Positions 1-10,637 of a stretch of DNA of 64,000 nucleotides are shown here, piece after piece. The position numbers and the translations under genes are program-made. The first letter of the stretch is position 1. Each line of letters starts with the position of its first letter. The stretch spans positions 1-64,000 of the forward strand of contig NZ_JAQQLF010000006.1 in the NCBI RefSeq assembly GCF_028548455.1, in the 5' to 3' direction. Source of the stretch: Vogesella aquatica (GTDB lineage Bacteria > Pseudomonadota > Gammaproteobacteria > Burkholderiales > Chromobacteriaceae). The notes under the pieces are model-generated. The model worked only from the letters and a program-made list of their open reading frames with translations. It had not been told where the DNA came from and made no database searches.

Positions 1-51
1 CAGCAAGCTGTCCAGTAGTGCGTCAGGTACGTTGTGATTTTTCGAGCTCAT
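1..51 (-). CDS. Transposase N-terminus, IS256-like (partial)
   Basis: Only the first 17 codons are in the window. They read MSSKNHNVPDALLDSLL, start at ATG 51-49 and are preceded by a good ribosome binding site (GGAGG, 4 bases before the ATG). The motif with PDALLDSLL resembles the beginning of IS256-family transposases, which usually start with a short basic lead and P-x-x-L-L-D-x-L-L. The catalytic DDE region lies outside the window. The call depends on this short match and on the inverted repeat at 92-117. Confidence 0.5.
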   Translation of the reverse strand, partial: MSSKNHNVPDALLDSLL

Positions 52-117
52 TGTGCCTCCAGACTAGGTAGCAGTTTCCTGCCAAATGTCCGTTTACACA
101 AAATTCAGTACACGCCC
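1..117 (-). mobile_element. IS256-family insertion sequence, left end (partial)
   Basis: The window opens inside an insertion sequence. Positions 92-117, read on the minus strand from 117, give GGGCGTGTACTGAATTTTGT followed by GTAAAC, the style of terminal inverted repeat found in IS256-family (mutator-type) elements. A transposase-like reading frame starts 40 bases further in and runs off the window. Bases 118-125 would be the flanking target duplication, but the other end is outside the window, so this cannot be checked. Family assignment rests on the end sequence and a 17-residue N-terminus. Confidence 0.65.
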
Positions 118-166
118 GAAGCCCAACGTTTACCGCGAACGGCTGCTTGGCCGCACGCCATCGTCT

Positions 167-178
167 TGCGGCCAACCT
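167..178 (-). repeat. First copy of a dispersed 12-mer (AGGTTGGCCGCA family)
   Basis: This is the first exact copy of a word that recurs through the window. Exact copies reading AGGTTGGCCGCA on the plus strand start at 486, 1986, 13271, 23371, 26571, 33176, 37256, 46714, 47603 and 50936. Exact copies on the minus strand start at 167, 7584, 11554, 17559, 18370, 22103, 38348, 43624, 50616, 51495 and 57820. Copies differing only in the first base (GGGTTGGCCGCA) lie at 14260, 19764, 20042, 25964, 29725, 32912, 41794, 45147 and 46844. Further one-mismatch copies lie at 18387, 48011 and 50572. Number, spacing, both-strand distribution and use in terminators resemble a DNA uptake sequence. Function is inference. 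Confidence 0.85.
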
Positions 179-197
179 TGGCTGTTTGTTTTGAATC

Positions 198-532
198 ATG
201 ATCGCCCACGTTATGCCAAACCATAATATCCGGCTACCCCAAGCACTACGCGGTTTTACCCTGCTGGAGCTGCTGCTTGTGTTGCCATCCTAGGTCTGCT
301 GGTAGGCTACGCTGCACCGCGCTACCTCGGCCTGCTGTCTAGCGCCGAAGTACGCACCGCGCAGGCGCAGCAGGATGCCGCTGATGAGGCGCTGGGCCTG
401 GCGGAGGCAGAAGTGGCACAGCTGGTGAGCAACAGCTTCGAGGCTAGCTGGCTGCCGGCGCAGGACAAGCAGCGTTGGATGGGTGAGGTTGGCCGCATCC
501 ATGCGCAGTGGCAGGCAGCGCAGGCGGGCTGA
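198..532 (+). pseudogene. GspG/PilE-like pseudopilin, frameshifted
   Basis: The gene starts at ATG 198 or ATG 213 and encodes a short leader followed by the type IV prepilin cleavage motif RGFTLLELLLV (G^FT...E5). After about 25 residues the frame hits TAG at 291-293. The next frame continues as VAILGLLVGYAAPRYLGLLS and then a hydrophilic tail to TGA at 530-532. Removal of one base in the run around 277-282 (an expected GTGGTTGCC reads GTGTTGCC) joins the two frames into a protein of roughly 105-110 residues. PRYLGLLSSAEV resembles the GspG-type 'P.xLG' segment. Either this is a real inactivated pseudopilin next to an IS element, or it is a sequencing error. The dispersed 12-mer occurs inside it at 486. 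Confidence 0.75.
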
Positions 533-559
533 TTGCCGGCTCTGGCGTCGTAAAACAAC

Positions 560-590
560 AAGGCCACGGCTATGCCGTGGCCTTGTGCTT
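560..590. terminator. Intrinsic terminator, probably bidirectional
   Basis: AAGGCCACGGC (560-570) pairs with GCCGTGGCCTT (574-584) around a TAT loop and is followed by GTGCTTTT. The reverse strand has TGTTGTTTTA after the stem, so it can end both the pseudopilin transcript and the leftward tdk transcript. Confidence 0.8.
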
Positions 591-625
591 TTGCGGGGCT
601 GCTCAAGCCGGGCGCAGGTTGTGGC

Positions 626-1027
626 TCAGGCTTTGCCCTTGGTGAGCTGGTGATGGTCCAGCAGTACCTGGTAGCTGGCGCTGGCGGCCTCGGCCAGCTC
701 GGCCTGGCGGGGGTGGCCGGCAAACACCAGCTCGGCGTCCAGGCTGCGCAGCGCGCGGCGGGCGCTGGTGCAGACTTCTACCGCAGCGTTGAAGTCCGGC
801 GCGCTGATGACGCGGCCATTGCGGATCTTGCGCGCATAAACGGCGGCCATTTGCCCGTATTTCATGGCCATGTCGCAGGCTTGCCAGGCGCTGTCTTCTT
901 CCAGGCTGGCAAATAGCTGCAGCACGGTGTGGCAGGCAGCCTCGGCGCGGGCGTGGCGTTTGTCGGCCGCCTGGCGCTCGGCGCTGGCAGGGGCGGGCTT
1001 GCTGCCGCCGTGGCGGGGTTTGCTCAT
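626..1027 (-). CDS. Conserved hypothetical protein, coupled to tdk
   Basis: This is a soluble protein of 133 residues with a basic, low-complexity N-terminus (KPRHGGSKPAPASAER), then a mostly helical body. ATG 1027-1025 overlaps the tdk stop codon by four bases (ATGA), so it is probably translated by coupling to thymidine kinase. A start 15 codons earlier exists inside tdk but lacks this junction. No signal peptide or membrane segment is seen. The body contains two cysteines and no catalytic motif I recognise. Function unknown. Confidence 0.75.
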   Translation of the reverse strand: MSKPRHGGSKPAPASAERQAADKRHARAEAACHTVLQLFASLEEDSAWQACDMAMKYGQMAAVYARKIRNGRVISAPDFNAAVEVCTSARRALRSLDAELVFAGHPRQAELAEAASASYQVLLDHHQLTKGKA

Positions 1028-1599
1028 GGTGTGTCTTCCCGGGCGTGGCCCTGATAAAAGCATTTGGCGCACACGGCGTGGTAGCGCGTGTCGTCGCCGA
1101 TATCGACTTGTGGCCCTTCTTTGATACGCTGGCCCTGGCCGTCTACCCGGATATGCATGGTGGCTTTGCGGCCACAGGCGCAGATGGTCTTGATCTCTTC
1201 GATGTCTTCTGCCAGCGACAGCAGCCAGGCGGCACCGGGGAAGGGCTCGCCCTTGAAGTCGCTACGCAGGCCAAAGCAGATCACCGGCACGTGGCGGGTG
1301 TGCGCCAGGCGGTGCAGCTGCTGCGCCTGCTCGCTGGTGAGGAACTGCGCTTCGTCGATCAGCACGCAGGCGATGCCCTGGTAGTCCTGCGCCAGAAAAT
1401 CGAAGCTGTCGTCGTAGGTCAGCGCGTCGCGCTGGATATTCAGCCGCGAGGTGATCTTGCCCACGCCGTAGCGGTCGTCGATGGTGGCGGTGTACAGCTG
1501 TACGGCCTTGCCCATGGTTTCGTAGTTATTGGCAATCTGCAAGAGCTGGGTACTCTTGCCGCTATTCATCGCCGCGTAGCGGTAAAAAAGTTTGGCCAT
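1024..1599 (-). CDS. tdk: Thymidine kinase
   Basis: Phosphorylates thymidine (and deoxyuridine) with ATP in the cytoplasmic pyrimidine salvage pathway. The 191-residue length fits the bacterial type II (TK1-like) family. Walker A is AAMNSGKST at residues 9-17, Walker B/aspartate motif is IDEAQF at 81-86, and the structural zinc cysteines are C139, C141, C176 and C179 (CACGRK and CAKCF). ATG 1599-1597 gives the standard MAKLFYRYAAMNSGK start. It is the first gene of a two-gene leftward operon with the small hypothetical protein and is divergent from the thioesterase gene at 1736. Confidence 0.97.
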   Translation of the reverse strand: MAKLFYRYAAMNSGKSTQLLQIANNYETMGKAVQLYTATIDDRYGVGKITSRLNIQRDALTYDDSFDFLAQDYQGIACVLIDEAQFLTSEQAQQLHRLAHTRHVPVICFGLRSDFKGEPFPGAAWLLSLAEDIEEIKTICACGRKATMHIRVDGQGQRIKEGPQVDIGDDTRYHAVCAKCFYQGHAREDTP

Positions 1600-1735
1600 G
1601 GGCGTATGCGTGCGTAAGGGGCTGGCATTTTAGCCCAAGCAGGGCCGGGTGTGCGAACAGTGCGTTTGCGCAGCCAGCTTACGTTTACGGAAGTGTGCCG
1701 CTATCATGATGCTGCAATGCACATAAAGGATCACC

Positions 1736-2161
1736 ATGGACAAGAAACTGCCTTTGCTGGACCGCCGTACCATCACCATGCGCTGGGGCGATATGGACGC
1801 GGTAGGGCACCTGAACAATACCTATTATTTCCGCTACATGGAGCAAATCCGTGTGGAATGGCTGGACAGCATCGGCCACCCCATCAACCCGGCCGGCATC
1901 GGCCCGGTGCTGGGTAGCACCAGCTGTACCTACAAGCGCGAGCTGTCTTACCCGGCTACCGTGGTGGTGAGCAGCGAGGTGGTCAAGGTTGGCCGCAGCA
2001 GCCTGACACTACGCCATCACTTCTACCTGGCTGGTGACGACAGTACCGTGTACGCGGTGGGCGAGGCAACGCTGGTGTGGGTGGACTACCAGGCGGGCAA
2101 GTCGGTGTCCATCCCCGAGCCTATCCGCGAGCGGCTGCGGGCAGTAGGCGCGCAGGCTTGA
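1736..2161 (+). CDS. Acyl-CoA thioesterase, YbgC/4HBT family
   Basis: A 141-residue single hotdog-fold thioesterase that hydrolyses acyl-CoA thioesters in the cytoplasm. The signature MRWGDMDAVGHLNNTYYFRY near residue 15 contains the catalytic aspartate of the 4-hydroxybenzoyl-CoA thioesterase class (D-x-x-G-H-x-N). AAGGATCACC precedes ATG 1736 at normal spacing. The gene is monocistronic, followed by a strong terminator at 2181-2210. The dispersed 12-mer falls in its coding sequence at 1986, encoding KVGRSS. Substrate cannot be deduced from sequence. Confidence 0.9.
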   Translation: MDKKLPLLDRRTITMRWGDMDAVGHLNNTYYFRYMEQIRVEWLDSIGHPINPAGIGPVLGSTSCTYKRELSYPATVVVSSEVVKVGRSSLTLRHHFYLAGDDSTVYAVGEATLVWVDYQAGKSVSIPEPIRERLRAVGAQA

Positions 2162-2180
2162 GCCCGCTGGTGGCAACAGA

Positions 2181-2210
2181 AAAGCGCCCTTCACTGGAAG
2201 GGCGCTTTTT
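2181..2210. terminator. Intrinsic terminator between convergent genes
   Basis: AAAGCGCCCTTC (2181-2192), loop ACTG, GAAGGGCGCTTT (2197-2208) then more T residues. Because the stem has A residues on one side and T residues on the other it can serve both the thioesterase gene and the leftward mnmC. Confidence 0.88.
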
Positions 2211-2224
2211 GTTTGCGCGTGCTA

Positions 2225-4222
2225 TCAGTCGCGTTCGCGCAGTTTCTGCCGAATGATGTCGCGAATCAGGAAGCGGCTGGGGTGGATGGCATCCATGATG
2301 GGCTTGGGCAGCGGTGCAGGCTCCTTGTCCAGCAGGCTGGCCAGTACCTCGCCGCATAGCGGGGCCGTGACCATGCCGCGCGAGCCGTGCGCGGTGCTGA
2401 CAAACAGGCCGGTGACCTCGGGGGCGTCCTGGCCCAGTTTCAGCGATGCGTCGCGGCCCAGCGGGGCGTACAGGTCGTTGAAGGCTTCGCGGTCCACAAT
2501 GGCGCCGCACATGGGCAGGTAGTCCGGGCTGGTGCAGCGCAGTGCTGCGCGGCCATTGCACTGGCTGGCCGCCAGGCTGTCGCCGCCTAGCGCCTGGTGC
2601 AGGGCCGGGGCCATCTGCGCCAGCATGTCCAGGTTCTCCTGGTGTTCGCTGTTGCAGGGCTGGGTGTCGCTGGTGTCAAACTTGAAGGTGGCGCCCATGC
2701 AGTGCGTGCCGTTGCGCGCCGGCGAAATATAGCCCTCGCCGCACAGCACGGTTTTCAGTGTATTGCTGGCCGGCGTGGCGGCCACTACCGACACCTGGCC
2801 GCGGATGCGCTTTACCGGCAGGTAGAAGGTGGGGTCGAACTGTACGGTTTCGTTGGCGGTGGCCAGCACGGCAATACCGCCTATGGCCAGCGGGCCATCG
2901 CTGCCTATGGCCACCCAGCTATGGTCGGCCGGGTTTTGCGATAGCTCGGTAATGGCGGTGGCCAGGCGCACGGTGATGTTGGGGTGGTCCAGCAGGCGGC
3001 GTACCAGCGCCGGCGGGTGCAGCCAGCCTCCTTGCGGGAAATACAGCCCCGCTTGCGTGATGGGTAGCCCAGCCAGCTGCGAGGCTTGCTCGGCGTCCAC
3101 GGCGTGCAGGATGTCGTGCGGCAGGCCCGCCAGTGCCAGGCCTTGCTGGCGTTTGCTTTCTTCGGCATTGTGCGCCAGCTGTAGTACCCCGCACTGGCGC
3201 CAGGTATCGTCGCCCTGCGGCAGGCAGCTGGCCAGGGTGCGCAGGCTGTAGCCGTAGCCGGACAAGATCAGCTGGGTCAGCGGGGTGAAATGCGGCGACA
3301 GCTTGGTGTACAGCACGCCTTGCGGGTTGCCCGAGGCCTCGTTGGCCGGCACCGGGTGGCGGTCTACCACGGTGACCTGCCAGCCGCGCACGGCCAGGCT
3401 GTAGGCAATGCTGGCACCGGCAATGCCGGCGCCCACCACAATGGCACTGCGCTCCAGGTGGGCGGGCAGACTGGGGCGTGCATACCAGGGGGCCGACCAG
3501 CCCGTGCTGGCGGGGGTAGCCAGCCGGCCACGCGTCATCTCGCGTTTACTGCCAAAGCCGGGGACTTTTTCCACGGCAAAGCCGGCCTCGGCCAGGCCAC
3601 GGCGTACCACGCCGGCGCAGGTAAAGGTGGCCAGCGTGGCGCCGGGTTTGCTCAGGCGTGCCAGCTGTTCGAACAGCGCCGGTTGCCACATGTCGGGGTT
3701 GCGTGACGGGGCAAAGCCATCCAGAAACCAGGCATCCACGCTGGCGTCCAGTTCCGGCAGGGTGGCGAGTGCATCGCCCACCAGCAGGGTAAGCGTGATG
3801 CGCCCGCCCGCCAGTACAAAGCGGTGCCAGCCCGGTGCCATGGCCTGGTATTGCTGCAGCAGTTCGCCGGCTTCTGCGGCCAACGCTGGCCACATGGCCA
3901 GCGCGCGCTGCATGTCGTCAGGGGCGAGCGGGTGTTTTTCCGTGCTGACAAAGGCCAGGCGTGCGCCGGCTGGCGCGTCGGCCACAAAGCACTGCCACGC
4001 CATCAGAAAGTTCAGCCCGGTGCCAAAGCCGGTTTCCCCGATGGTAAACAGCTCGCCGTTTTGCAGCGCGGCAAAACGCTGCGGCAGGTTGTTGTTGTCG
4101 ATAAACACATGGCGGGTTTCGGCCAGGCCGCTATCGCGCGAAAAGTACACGTCGCCATAGTCGGCCGACATCGGCAGGCCGGTGCTCCAGTCCAGACGGG
4201 CAGGGTAAAGAGGTGAAGTCAT
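2225..4222 (-). CDS. mnmC: Bifunctional tRNA modification enzyme MnmC
   Basis: Performs the last two steps of mnm5s2U34 synthesis in tRNA anticodons. The C-terminal FAD oxidoreductase removes the carboxymethyl group of cmnm5U, and the N-terminal SAM methyltransferase then methylates nm5U. The N-terminal part carries the methyltransferase glycine-rich region (GETGFGTGLNFL) and the motif DAWFLDGFAPSRNPDMW. The C-terminal half begins with a dinucleotide-binding motif (VVGAGIAGASIAYSLA, near residue 262). Length (about 665 residues) matches fused MnmC. ATG 4222-4220 gives MTSPLYPARLDW, typical for the family. Upstream in-frame ATGs (4240, 4306) extend into poorly conserved sequence. No strong ribosome binding site decides the start. 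Confidence 0.95.
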   Translation of the reverse strand: MTSPLYPARLDWSTGLPMSADYGDVYFSRDSGLAETRHVFIDNNNLPQRFAALQNGELFTIGETGFGTGLNFLMAWQCFVADAPAGARLAFVSTEKHPLAPDDMQRALAMWPALAAEAGELLQQYQAMAPGWHRFVLAGGRITLTLLVGDALATLPELDASVDAWFLDGFAPSRNPDMWQPALFEQLARLSKPGATLATFTCAGVVRRGLAEAGFAVEKVPGFGSKREMTRGRLATPASTGWSAPWYARPSLPAHLERSAIVVGAGIAGASIAYSLAVRGWQVTVVDRHPVPANEASGNPQGVLYTKLSPHFTPLTQLILSGYGYSLRTLASCLPQGDDTWRQCGVLQLAHNAEESKRQQGLALAGLPHDILHAVDAEQASQLAGLPITQAGLYFPQGGWLHPPALVRRLLDHPNITVRLATAITELSQNPADHSWVAIGSDGPLAIGGIAVLATANETVQFDPTFYLPVKRIRGQVSVVAATPASNTLKTVLCGEGYISPARNGTHCMGATFKFDTSDTQPCNSEHQENLDMLAQMAPALHQALGGDSLAASQCNGRAALRCTSPDYLPMCGAIVDREAFNDLYAPLGRDASLKLGQDAPEVTGLFVSTAHGSRGMVTAPLCGEVLASLLDKEPAPLPKPIMDAIHPSRFLIRDIIRQKLRERD

Positions 4223-4352
4223 GCTGTTGCCAGGTGCCATCGGCACGGGGTGAATCCGAGATGGTGCATAGTATGCCTGCTTGCAATAAAAGCGCCTATG
4301 CTGCAACGCAAAAAACCGCTCACGTCCGCTGCTGCCGGCCCCCCCACCGCAA

Positions 4353-4826
4353 CTAGTCGATTTGCCAGCGCAGGTTGAAGGTAGTGGTGGCGGGCATCAT
4401 GCGGTCTTTCCAGTGGATTTCGGGTACATAGCCTATCTCCAGCTGCAGCAGCTTGCCCCCGGCGGTGACAAAAGGCAGGCCGGCCAGGCCGTGCATGCCG
4501 CTGCCGTTGAGGTAGCCCACCATCAGCCCGGCGCCTACGACGAAGTCCTCGCCGATGTCCCATTGTTTGCGGCCGCCACCGGCCACAAAGTAGGCCGTCT
4601 CGCGGCGCGAGTCGCGGTAGCTGCCGCCACGCACAAACAGGCTGTAGTCCACTTGCGGTTCGGCCAGCTCCAGACCCAGGCCGGGGTTGCTGTTGTTCAG
4701 GTCGCAGTTATAGCGCGTACCGTCGCAGCTACCGTGATGCGAGGCACCGAAAACCAGTACCGAGGTGTCTGCCATGGCGCTGCTACAGCCCAGCGCCAGC
4801 GTCATTGCCAGTAGTTTTATTTTCAT
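4353..4826 (-). CDS. Secreted or outer-membrane hypothetical protein
   Basis: 157 residues with a clear signal peptide: MKIKLLAMTLALGCSSAMA, cleavage expected before DTSVLVFG. ATG 4826-4824 follows a GGGGGCAATATG context that puts a purine-rich ribosome binding site just upstream. The mature part is rich in alternating hydrophobic and polar residues with many glycines (AYFVAGGGRKQW, VVGAGLMVGYLNGSG) and ends in an aromatic-containing strand, TTTFNLRWQID, the pattern of a small outer-membrane beta-barrel. Two cysteines (SCDGTRYNCDL) could form a disulfide. No family recognised with certainty. Confidence 0.75.
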   Translation of the reverse strand: MKIKLLAMTLALGCSSAMADTSVLVFGASHHGSCDGTRYNCDLNNSNPGLGLELAEPQVDYSLFVRGGSYRDSRRETAYFVAGGGRKQWDIGEDFVVGAGLMVGYLNGSGMHGLAGLPFVTAGGKLLQLEIGYVPEIHWKDRMMPATTTFNLRWQID

Positions 4827-4907
4827 ATTGCCCCCAGTTTTGATAGGACATGCTTTATCGGCTATGGCTTGCTCTTTGATGGTAGGCAAAAAGCCGGCAA
4901 TGTGAAC

Positions 4908-4937
4908 CTTGAAAAGCAGTGGCTTTCGCCCCAGCTA
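4908..4937 (+). promoter_or_regulatory. Sigma-32 heat-shock promoter of clpB
   Basis: CTTGAA at 4908-4913 and CCCCAGCTA at 4929-4937 are separated by 15 bases. This closely matches the sigma-32 (RpoH) consensus CTTGAA / CCCCATnTA. It lies 36 bases before the clpB start codon and points towards it. Confidence 0.8.
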
Positions 4938-4972
4938 CACGGCATCTGATTTTTATTGCCAAGGAGGCTGTC

Positions 4973-7549
<2,577 letters not shown>

Positions 7550-7583
7550 TGGATGCGGCTTCGGGTAGGCGTACCGGGTAGCA

Positions 7584-7617
7584 TGCGGCCAACCTGCCAG
7601 CCAGGTTGGCCGTTTTT
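7584..7617 (+). terminator. clpB terminator built from inverted 12-mers
   Basis: TGCGGCCAACCT at 7584 is followed by its near-complete inverse AGGTTGGCCG at 7603-7612. CGGCCAACCTG and CAGGTTGGCCG form an 11-bp stem with a CCAGC loop and are followed by TTTTT. It is an intrinsic terminator for clpB whose stem is a pair of the dispersed words, as pairs of uptake sequences do in Neisseria. Confidence 0.9.
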
Positions 7618-7808
7618 CCATGGCCAGTCGCGGCCTGATGGCTTTGCACGAAATGAACCATGGCGGGTGCAGCGTGGTCATAAAAAGACATTGTGCTGAC
7701 GCGGTGCTATGTCTGGCTTGCCAGCCGGGCGGCTTCGCGTCAGTCTGGGCACGGTAAGCACTGCCGCCGTGACTCACCAGAATAACGACAACCGTTTCAG
7801 GAAGGTGC

Positions 7809-9803
7809 ATGGATCAACTCTTGCAAAACCTGGCCAGCCGCCAGGGTACAGACAGCCCGGTCGGCCCGCTGGCCGAGCTGCTGGCCGCCGTACGGCCCGA
7901 CGATGCCGGCGACTTTGTGCAGGCCACCAGCAATCTGCGGGCGCTCACCTATTTGCTGAGCCGCCATCCGGGCGCCCGCGCCGGCCTGCGCCGCGCCATC
8001 CTCGACCTGCTGGGGGCTACCCGCCAGGTGCAGCTGTATACCGACACCGGCCTGCTGTCCAACGAGCCGTTTTCCACCGCCATCAAGCGCCGCATCGGCG
8101 AGCGCCTGCTACCCCCGGCACGCTCTGCCCACCACCTGGCCGACCAGTTTGGCCTGATCTTCAACCACCCCGAAGACTACCGCTGGGTAAGCAGCGTGGC
8201 GCAGGAAGTCTGGCTGGAGCTGTGGCAGGCGCTGGCCTGGGATGAGCTGCCGCCGGCTGCGGCCAACCCGGTGCGGCTGCAGCTGCTGGAAGCGGTGCAG
8301 GTGCTGACCGCGCGCATTACCGCTATCGGGCTGGAGCCGGAGCTGGTGCGTGTTTACCCGGATATCGAGCGCTTCGAGTCGCCGTTTTTGCATCTGGGCG
8401 CCGAAGCCATGCGCTATGTCGAATCGGCGCGTCACGCCATGGTGGATACCAGCTGCCAGCCGCTGGACGAAAAACACATGCTGGTGCTGCTGGAGCAGTG
8501 CGAGCAGCTGATTGCCCGCCTGCGCAAGGTAGCGCACGAGCGCGGCGTGTCGGTAAGCCTGACCTATCACCTGATCCGCCTGAGCCAGCATATCGGCCGC
8601 CTGCGTACCTTGCTGGGCTTGCTCGATACCGACAGCAGCCCTGCGGCCAACGGTACGCTGTTCGGCCTGTTGGCCGAGCTGGTGCGCGCCGACAACCGCC
8701 GTTTCAGCGTGCGCGATGTGTTTACCAGCAATACCGAAATGCTGGCGCGCCAGGTGACCGAGCACGCCGGCCGCCACGGCGAGCACTACATTGCCGAAGA
8801 CCGCAAGCAGTGGAAAGACATGGCCAGCGCGGCGCTGGGGGCGGGCGTGATCGTGGGTTTCATGGCGCTGATCAAGCTGCTGCTGGCCAAGCTGCACCTG
8901 CCGCTGATCTGGGAGGCGCTGGCCTTCGGCCTCAACTACTCGCTGGGTTTCATGCTGGTGCACGTGCTGCATTTCACCATTGCCACCAAGCAGCCGGCGA
9001 TGACGGCGGCGCGCATTGCGGCGGTCATCCACGAGTCGGGCGGCAAGCCGGACATGCCGCAGCTGGCCGAGCTGGTGGCCAAGGTGATGCGCACCCAGTT
9101 CATTGCCATTGTCGGCAACGTGATGGCGGCCATTCCGGTGGCGTGGCTGATCGCCGTGTGCTGGCAGAGCTTTACCGGCGCCCCGGTGGTCAACACCGAA
9201 AAAGCCGCGCACCTGCTGGCCGACCTTGACCCGCTGCATAGCCTGGCCATCTTCCACGCCGCCATTGCCGGGGTGTATCTGTTCCTGGCAGGCCTGATCG
9301 CCGGCTACTACGACAACCTGGCGATTTACCGCCAGATTCCGCAACGGTTGGCCGCCTTGCCGTGGCTGAATCGCCTGTTGGGTGTGGCGCGTACCCAGCG
9401 CCTGGCCCATTACGTGGAGCACAACCTGGGCGGCCTGGCCGGTAACTTCTATTTCGGCCTGTTCCTGGGCGTGACCGGCACCATCGGCTTCCTGCTGGGC
9501 TTGCCGCTGGATATCCGCCACATCACCTTCTCGTCGGCCTACCTGTCGTATGCGGCGGTGAGCTACGACTACCTGATCCCGCTGAATGTGGTGCTATGGT
9601 CGGTAGCCGGCGTGCTGCTGATCGGCATGACCAACCTGTTGGTGAGCTTTACGCTGGCACTATGGGTGGCATTGCGTTCGCGCAAGCTCAAGGGTAGCGA
9701 TGCCTGGCCGCTGCTGCCGGCACTGGCGCGCCGCTTCTGGCAAAAGCCGAAAGACTTTTTCATTCCACCCAAGGACGCGGTAGCAGAACCCCCTGTATCG
9801 TAA
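7809..9803 (+). CDS. Gcr-type 'site-specific recombinase' membrane protein
   Basis: A 664-residue protein of the family annotated as site-specific recombinase (SpecificRecomb, Neisseria Gcr). The N-terminal 320 residues are soluble and helical. The C-terminal half has several hydrophobic segments: ALGAGVIVGFMALIKLLLAK, AIVGNVMAAIPVAWLIAVCW, FYFGLFLGVTGTIGFLLGLP and LWSVAGVLLIGMTNLLVSFT. No tyrosine- or serine-recombinase catalytic motif is visible, so the family name should be taken with care. A membrane role looks at least as likely. ATG 7809 follows CAGGAAGG. The gene ends in a strong terminator and appears to be monocistronic. Confidence 0.85.
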   Translation: MDQLLQNLASRQGTDSPVGPLAELLAAVRPDDAGDFVQATSNLRALTYLLSRHPGARAGLRRAILDLLGATRQVQLYTDTGLLSNEPFSTAIKRRIGERLLPPARSAHHLADQFGLIFNHPEDYRWVSSVAQEVWLELWQALAWDELPPAAANPVRLQLLEAVQVLTARITAIGLEPELVRVYPDIERFESPFLHLGAEAMRYVESARHAMVDTSCQPLDEKHMLVLLEQCEQLIARLRKVAHERGVSVSLTYHLIRLSQHIGRLRTLLGLLDTDSSPAANGTLFGLLAELVRADNRRFSVRDVFTSNTEMLARQVTEHAGRHGEHYIAEDRKQWKDMASAALGAGVIVGFMALIKLLLAKLHLPLIWEALAFGLNYSLGFMLVHVLHFTIATKQPAMTAARIAAVIHESGGKPDMPQLAELVAKVMRTQFIAIVGNVMAAIPVAWLIAVCWQSFTGAPVVNTEKAAHLLADLDPLHSLAIFHAAIAGVYLFLAGLIAGYYDNLAIYRQIPQRLAALPWLNRLLGVARTQRLAHYVEHNLGGLAGNFYFGLFLGVTGTIGFLLGLPLDIRHITFSSAYLSYAAVSYDYLIPLNVVLWSVAGVLLIGMTNLLVSFTLALWVALRSRKLKGSDAWPLLPALARRFWQKPKDFFIPPKDAVAEPPVS

Positions 9804-9829
9804 GGCCAGGGCGGGTGTACGCCACAAGT

Positions 9830-9860
9830 GCCAGCCGGCTTATGCCGGCTGGCTTTTTTT
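9830..9860 (+). terminator. Intrinsic terminator of the Gcr-type gene
   Basis: GCCAGCCGGC (9830-9839), loop TTAT, GCCGGCTGGC (9844-9853), then seven T residues. Confidence 0.92.
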
Positions 9861-9880
9861 GTGCGCACCGGGCGGCAGGC

Positions 9881-9947
9881 AAGAAAAACCCGCCTGGGCG
9901 GCGGGCCGAACTCCGGGTATGGAGAGGAGAAACATGCAGCGGGAGAT
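9881..9947 (-). ncRNA. Candidate small RNA with anti-Shine-Dalgarno stretch
   Basis: On the minus strand a TATAAA box (9959-9954) would start an RNA near 9947. The RNA would contain the pyrimidine run TTTCTCCTCTCC, complementary to a ribosome binding site, and end in the hairpin CCCGCC-GCCCA-GGCGGG (9905-9889) plus TTTTTCTT. No reading frame of note lies in it. The same terminator could instead end the transcript of the hypothetical gene at 10056-10637, 150 bases upstream. The -35 region is weak. Prediction only. Confidence 0.35.
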
Positions 9948-10055
9948 GTCTTTTTTATAGATGCCCATACGATAAAAGCCACTGTCTATGCTGAATTCTG
10001 TGTTTCGCCGCGAGAACCTAGCGCGGTGCTTGGCTGAGCTGTGGCACAGCCAGGC

Positions 10056-10637
10056 TCAAAAGTAGCCTGTGGAGCGCCTTTTGCCGCGGATATGGGCGGC
10101 GTAGGCCTCGGTGTTGCTGGTGGCGACTTGCCGAGCCAGGGCATTGTGCTGCCAGATCAGGGCGTGGCCGCCGGCCAGCTGCTTTTGCAGCAGCAAGGTG
10201 CAAGCGCCTTGCGGCCAACTATAGGCCGCCACCTGGCGATTGTCGTGGCCGGCTGGCAGGCCATAGCGTACGGTCAGCTCGCTATATAGCGGGTCGATGG
10301 GGCTGCCTGCCGGGTAGTCAAACCTTACCTGATAGAGCGTTTCATCCAGAAAAGCCAGTTGCAGCTGCTGGCTGCCGCTACTTTGCGGCATGGTCACGTG
10401 CATGATGATGACCCGCTTGTTGGGGATGTTTTCCGGCGCGGCGCTCAGGAACGCTTCCTGGGCATTGCCATAAAACTCGCCCGTAATGCGTGCCTGTTGT
10501 ACCAGCATGGCTTGCTGCGCCTGTTCGCGCGAGTGGCTGCCGGGTAGTAGCCCGAATAGCGGCAGGCTGGTTTGTGCGCAGGCGGGTAGTGCGATGCAGG
10601 CCATGATCAGCCAGCGGGCCAGGGTAGCGTTGGGCAT
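10056..10637 (-). CDS. Exported hypothetical protein
   Basis: 193 residues. ATG 10637-10635 begins MPNATLARWLIMACIALPAC, a typical signal sequence. Cleavage could be after ACA (signal peptidase I) or before the cysteine (lipoprotein), although LPAC is a poor lipobox. The mature protein has no repeats or catalytic motif that I recognise. It contains one cysteine near the C-terminus (GACTLLL) and a basic tail (HIRGKRRSTGYF). The longer frame from 10739 has a low-complexity N-terminus ahead of the signal peptide and is rejected. Divergent from ahpC. Function unknown. Confidence 0.7.
   Translation of the reverse strand: MPNATLARWLIMACIALPACAQTSLPLFGLLPGSHSREQAQQAMLVQQARITGEFYGNAQEAFLSAAPENIPNKRVIIMHVTMPQSSGSQQLQLAFLDETLYQVRFDYPAGSPIDPLYSELTVRYGLPAGHDNRQVAAYSWPQGACTLLLQKQLAGGHALIWQHNALARQVATSNTEAYAAHIRGKRRSTGYF

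Noticed and set aside
9345-9356. Further partial copies of the 12-mer (also at 3875, 10210, 16364, 30538, 37964, 44299, 54238, 56171)
   Set aside because: Two or more mismatches; expected among Ala/Gly/Leu codons in high-GC DNA, so not counted.
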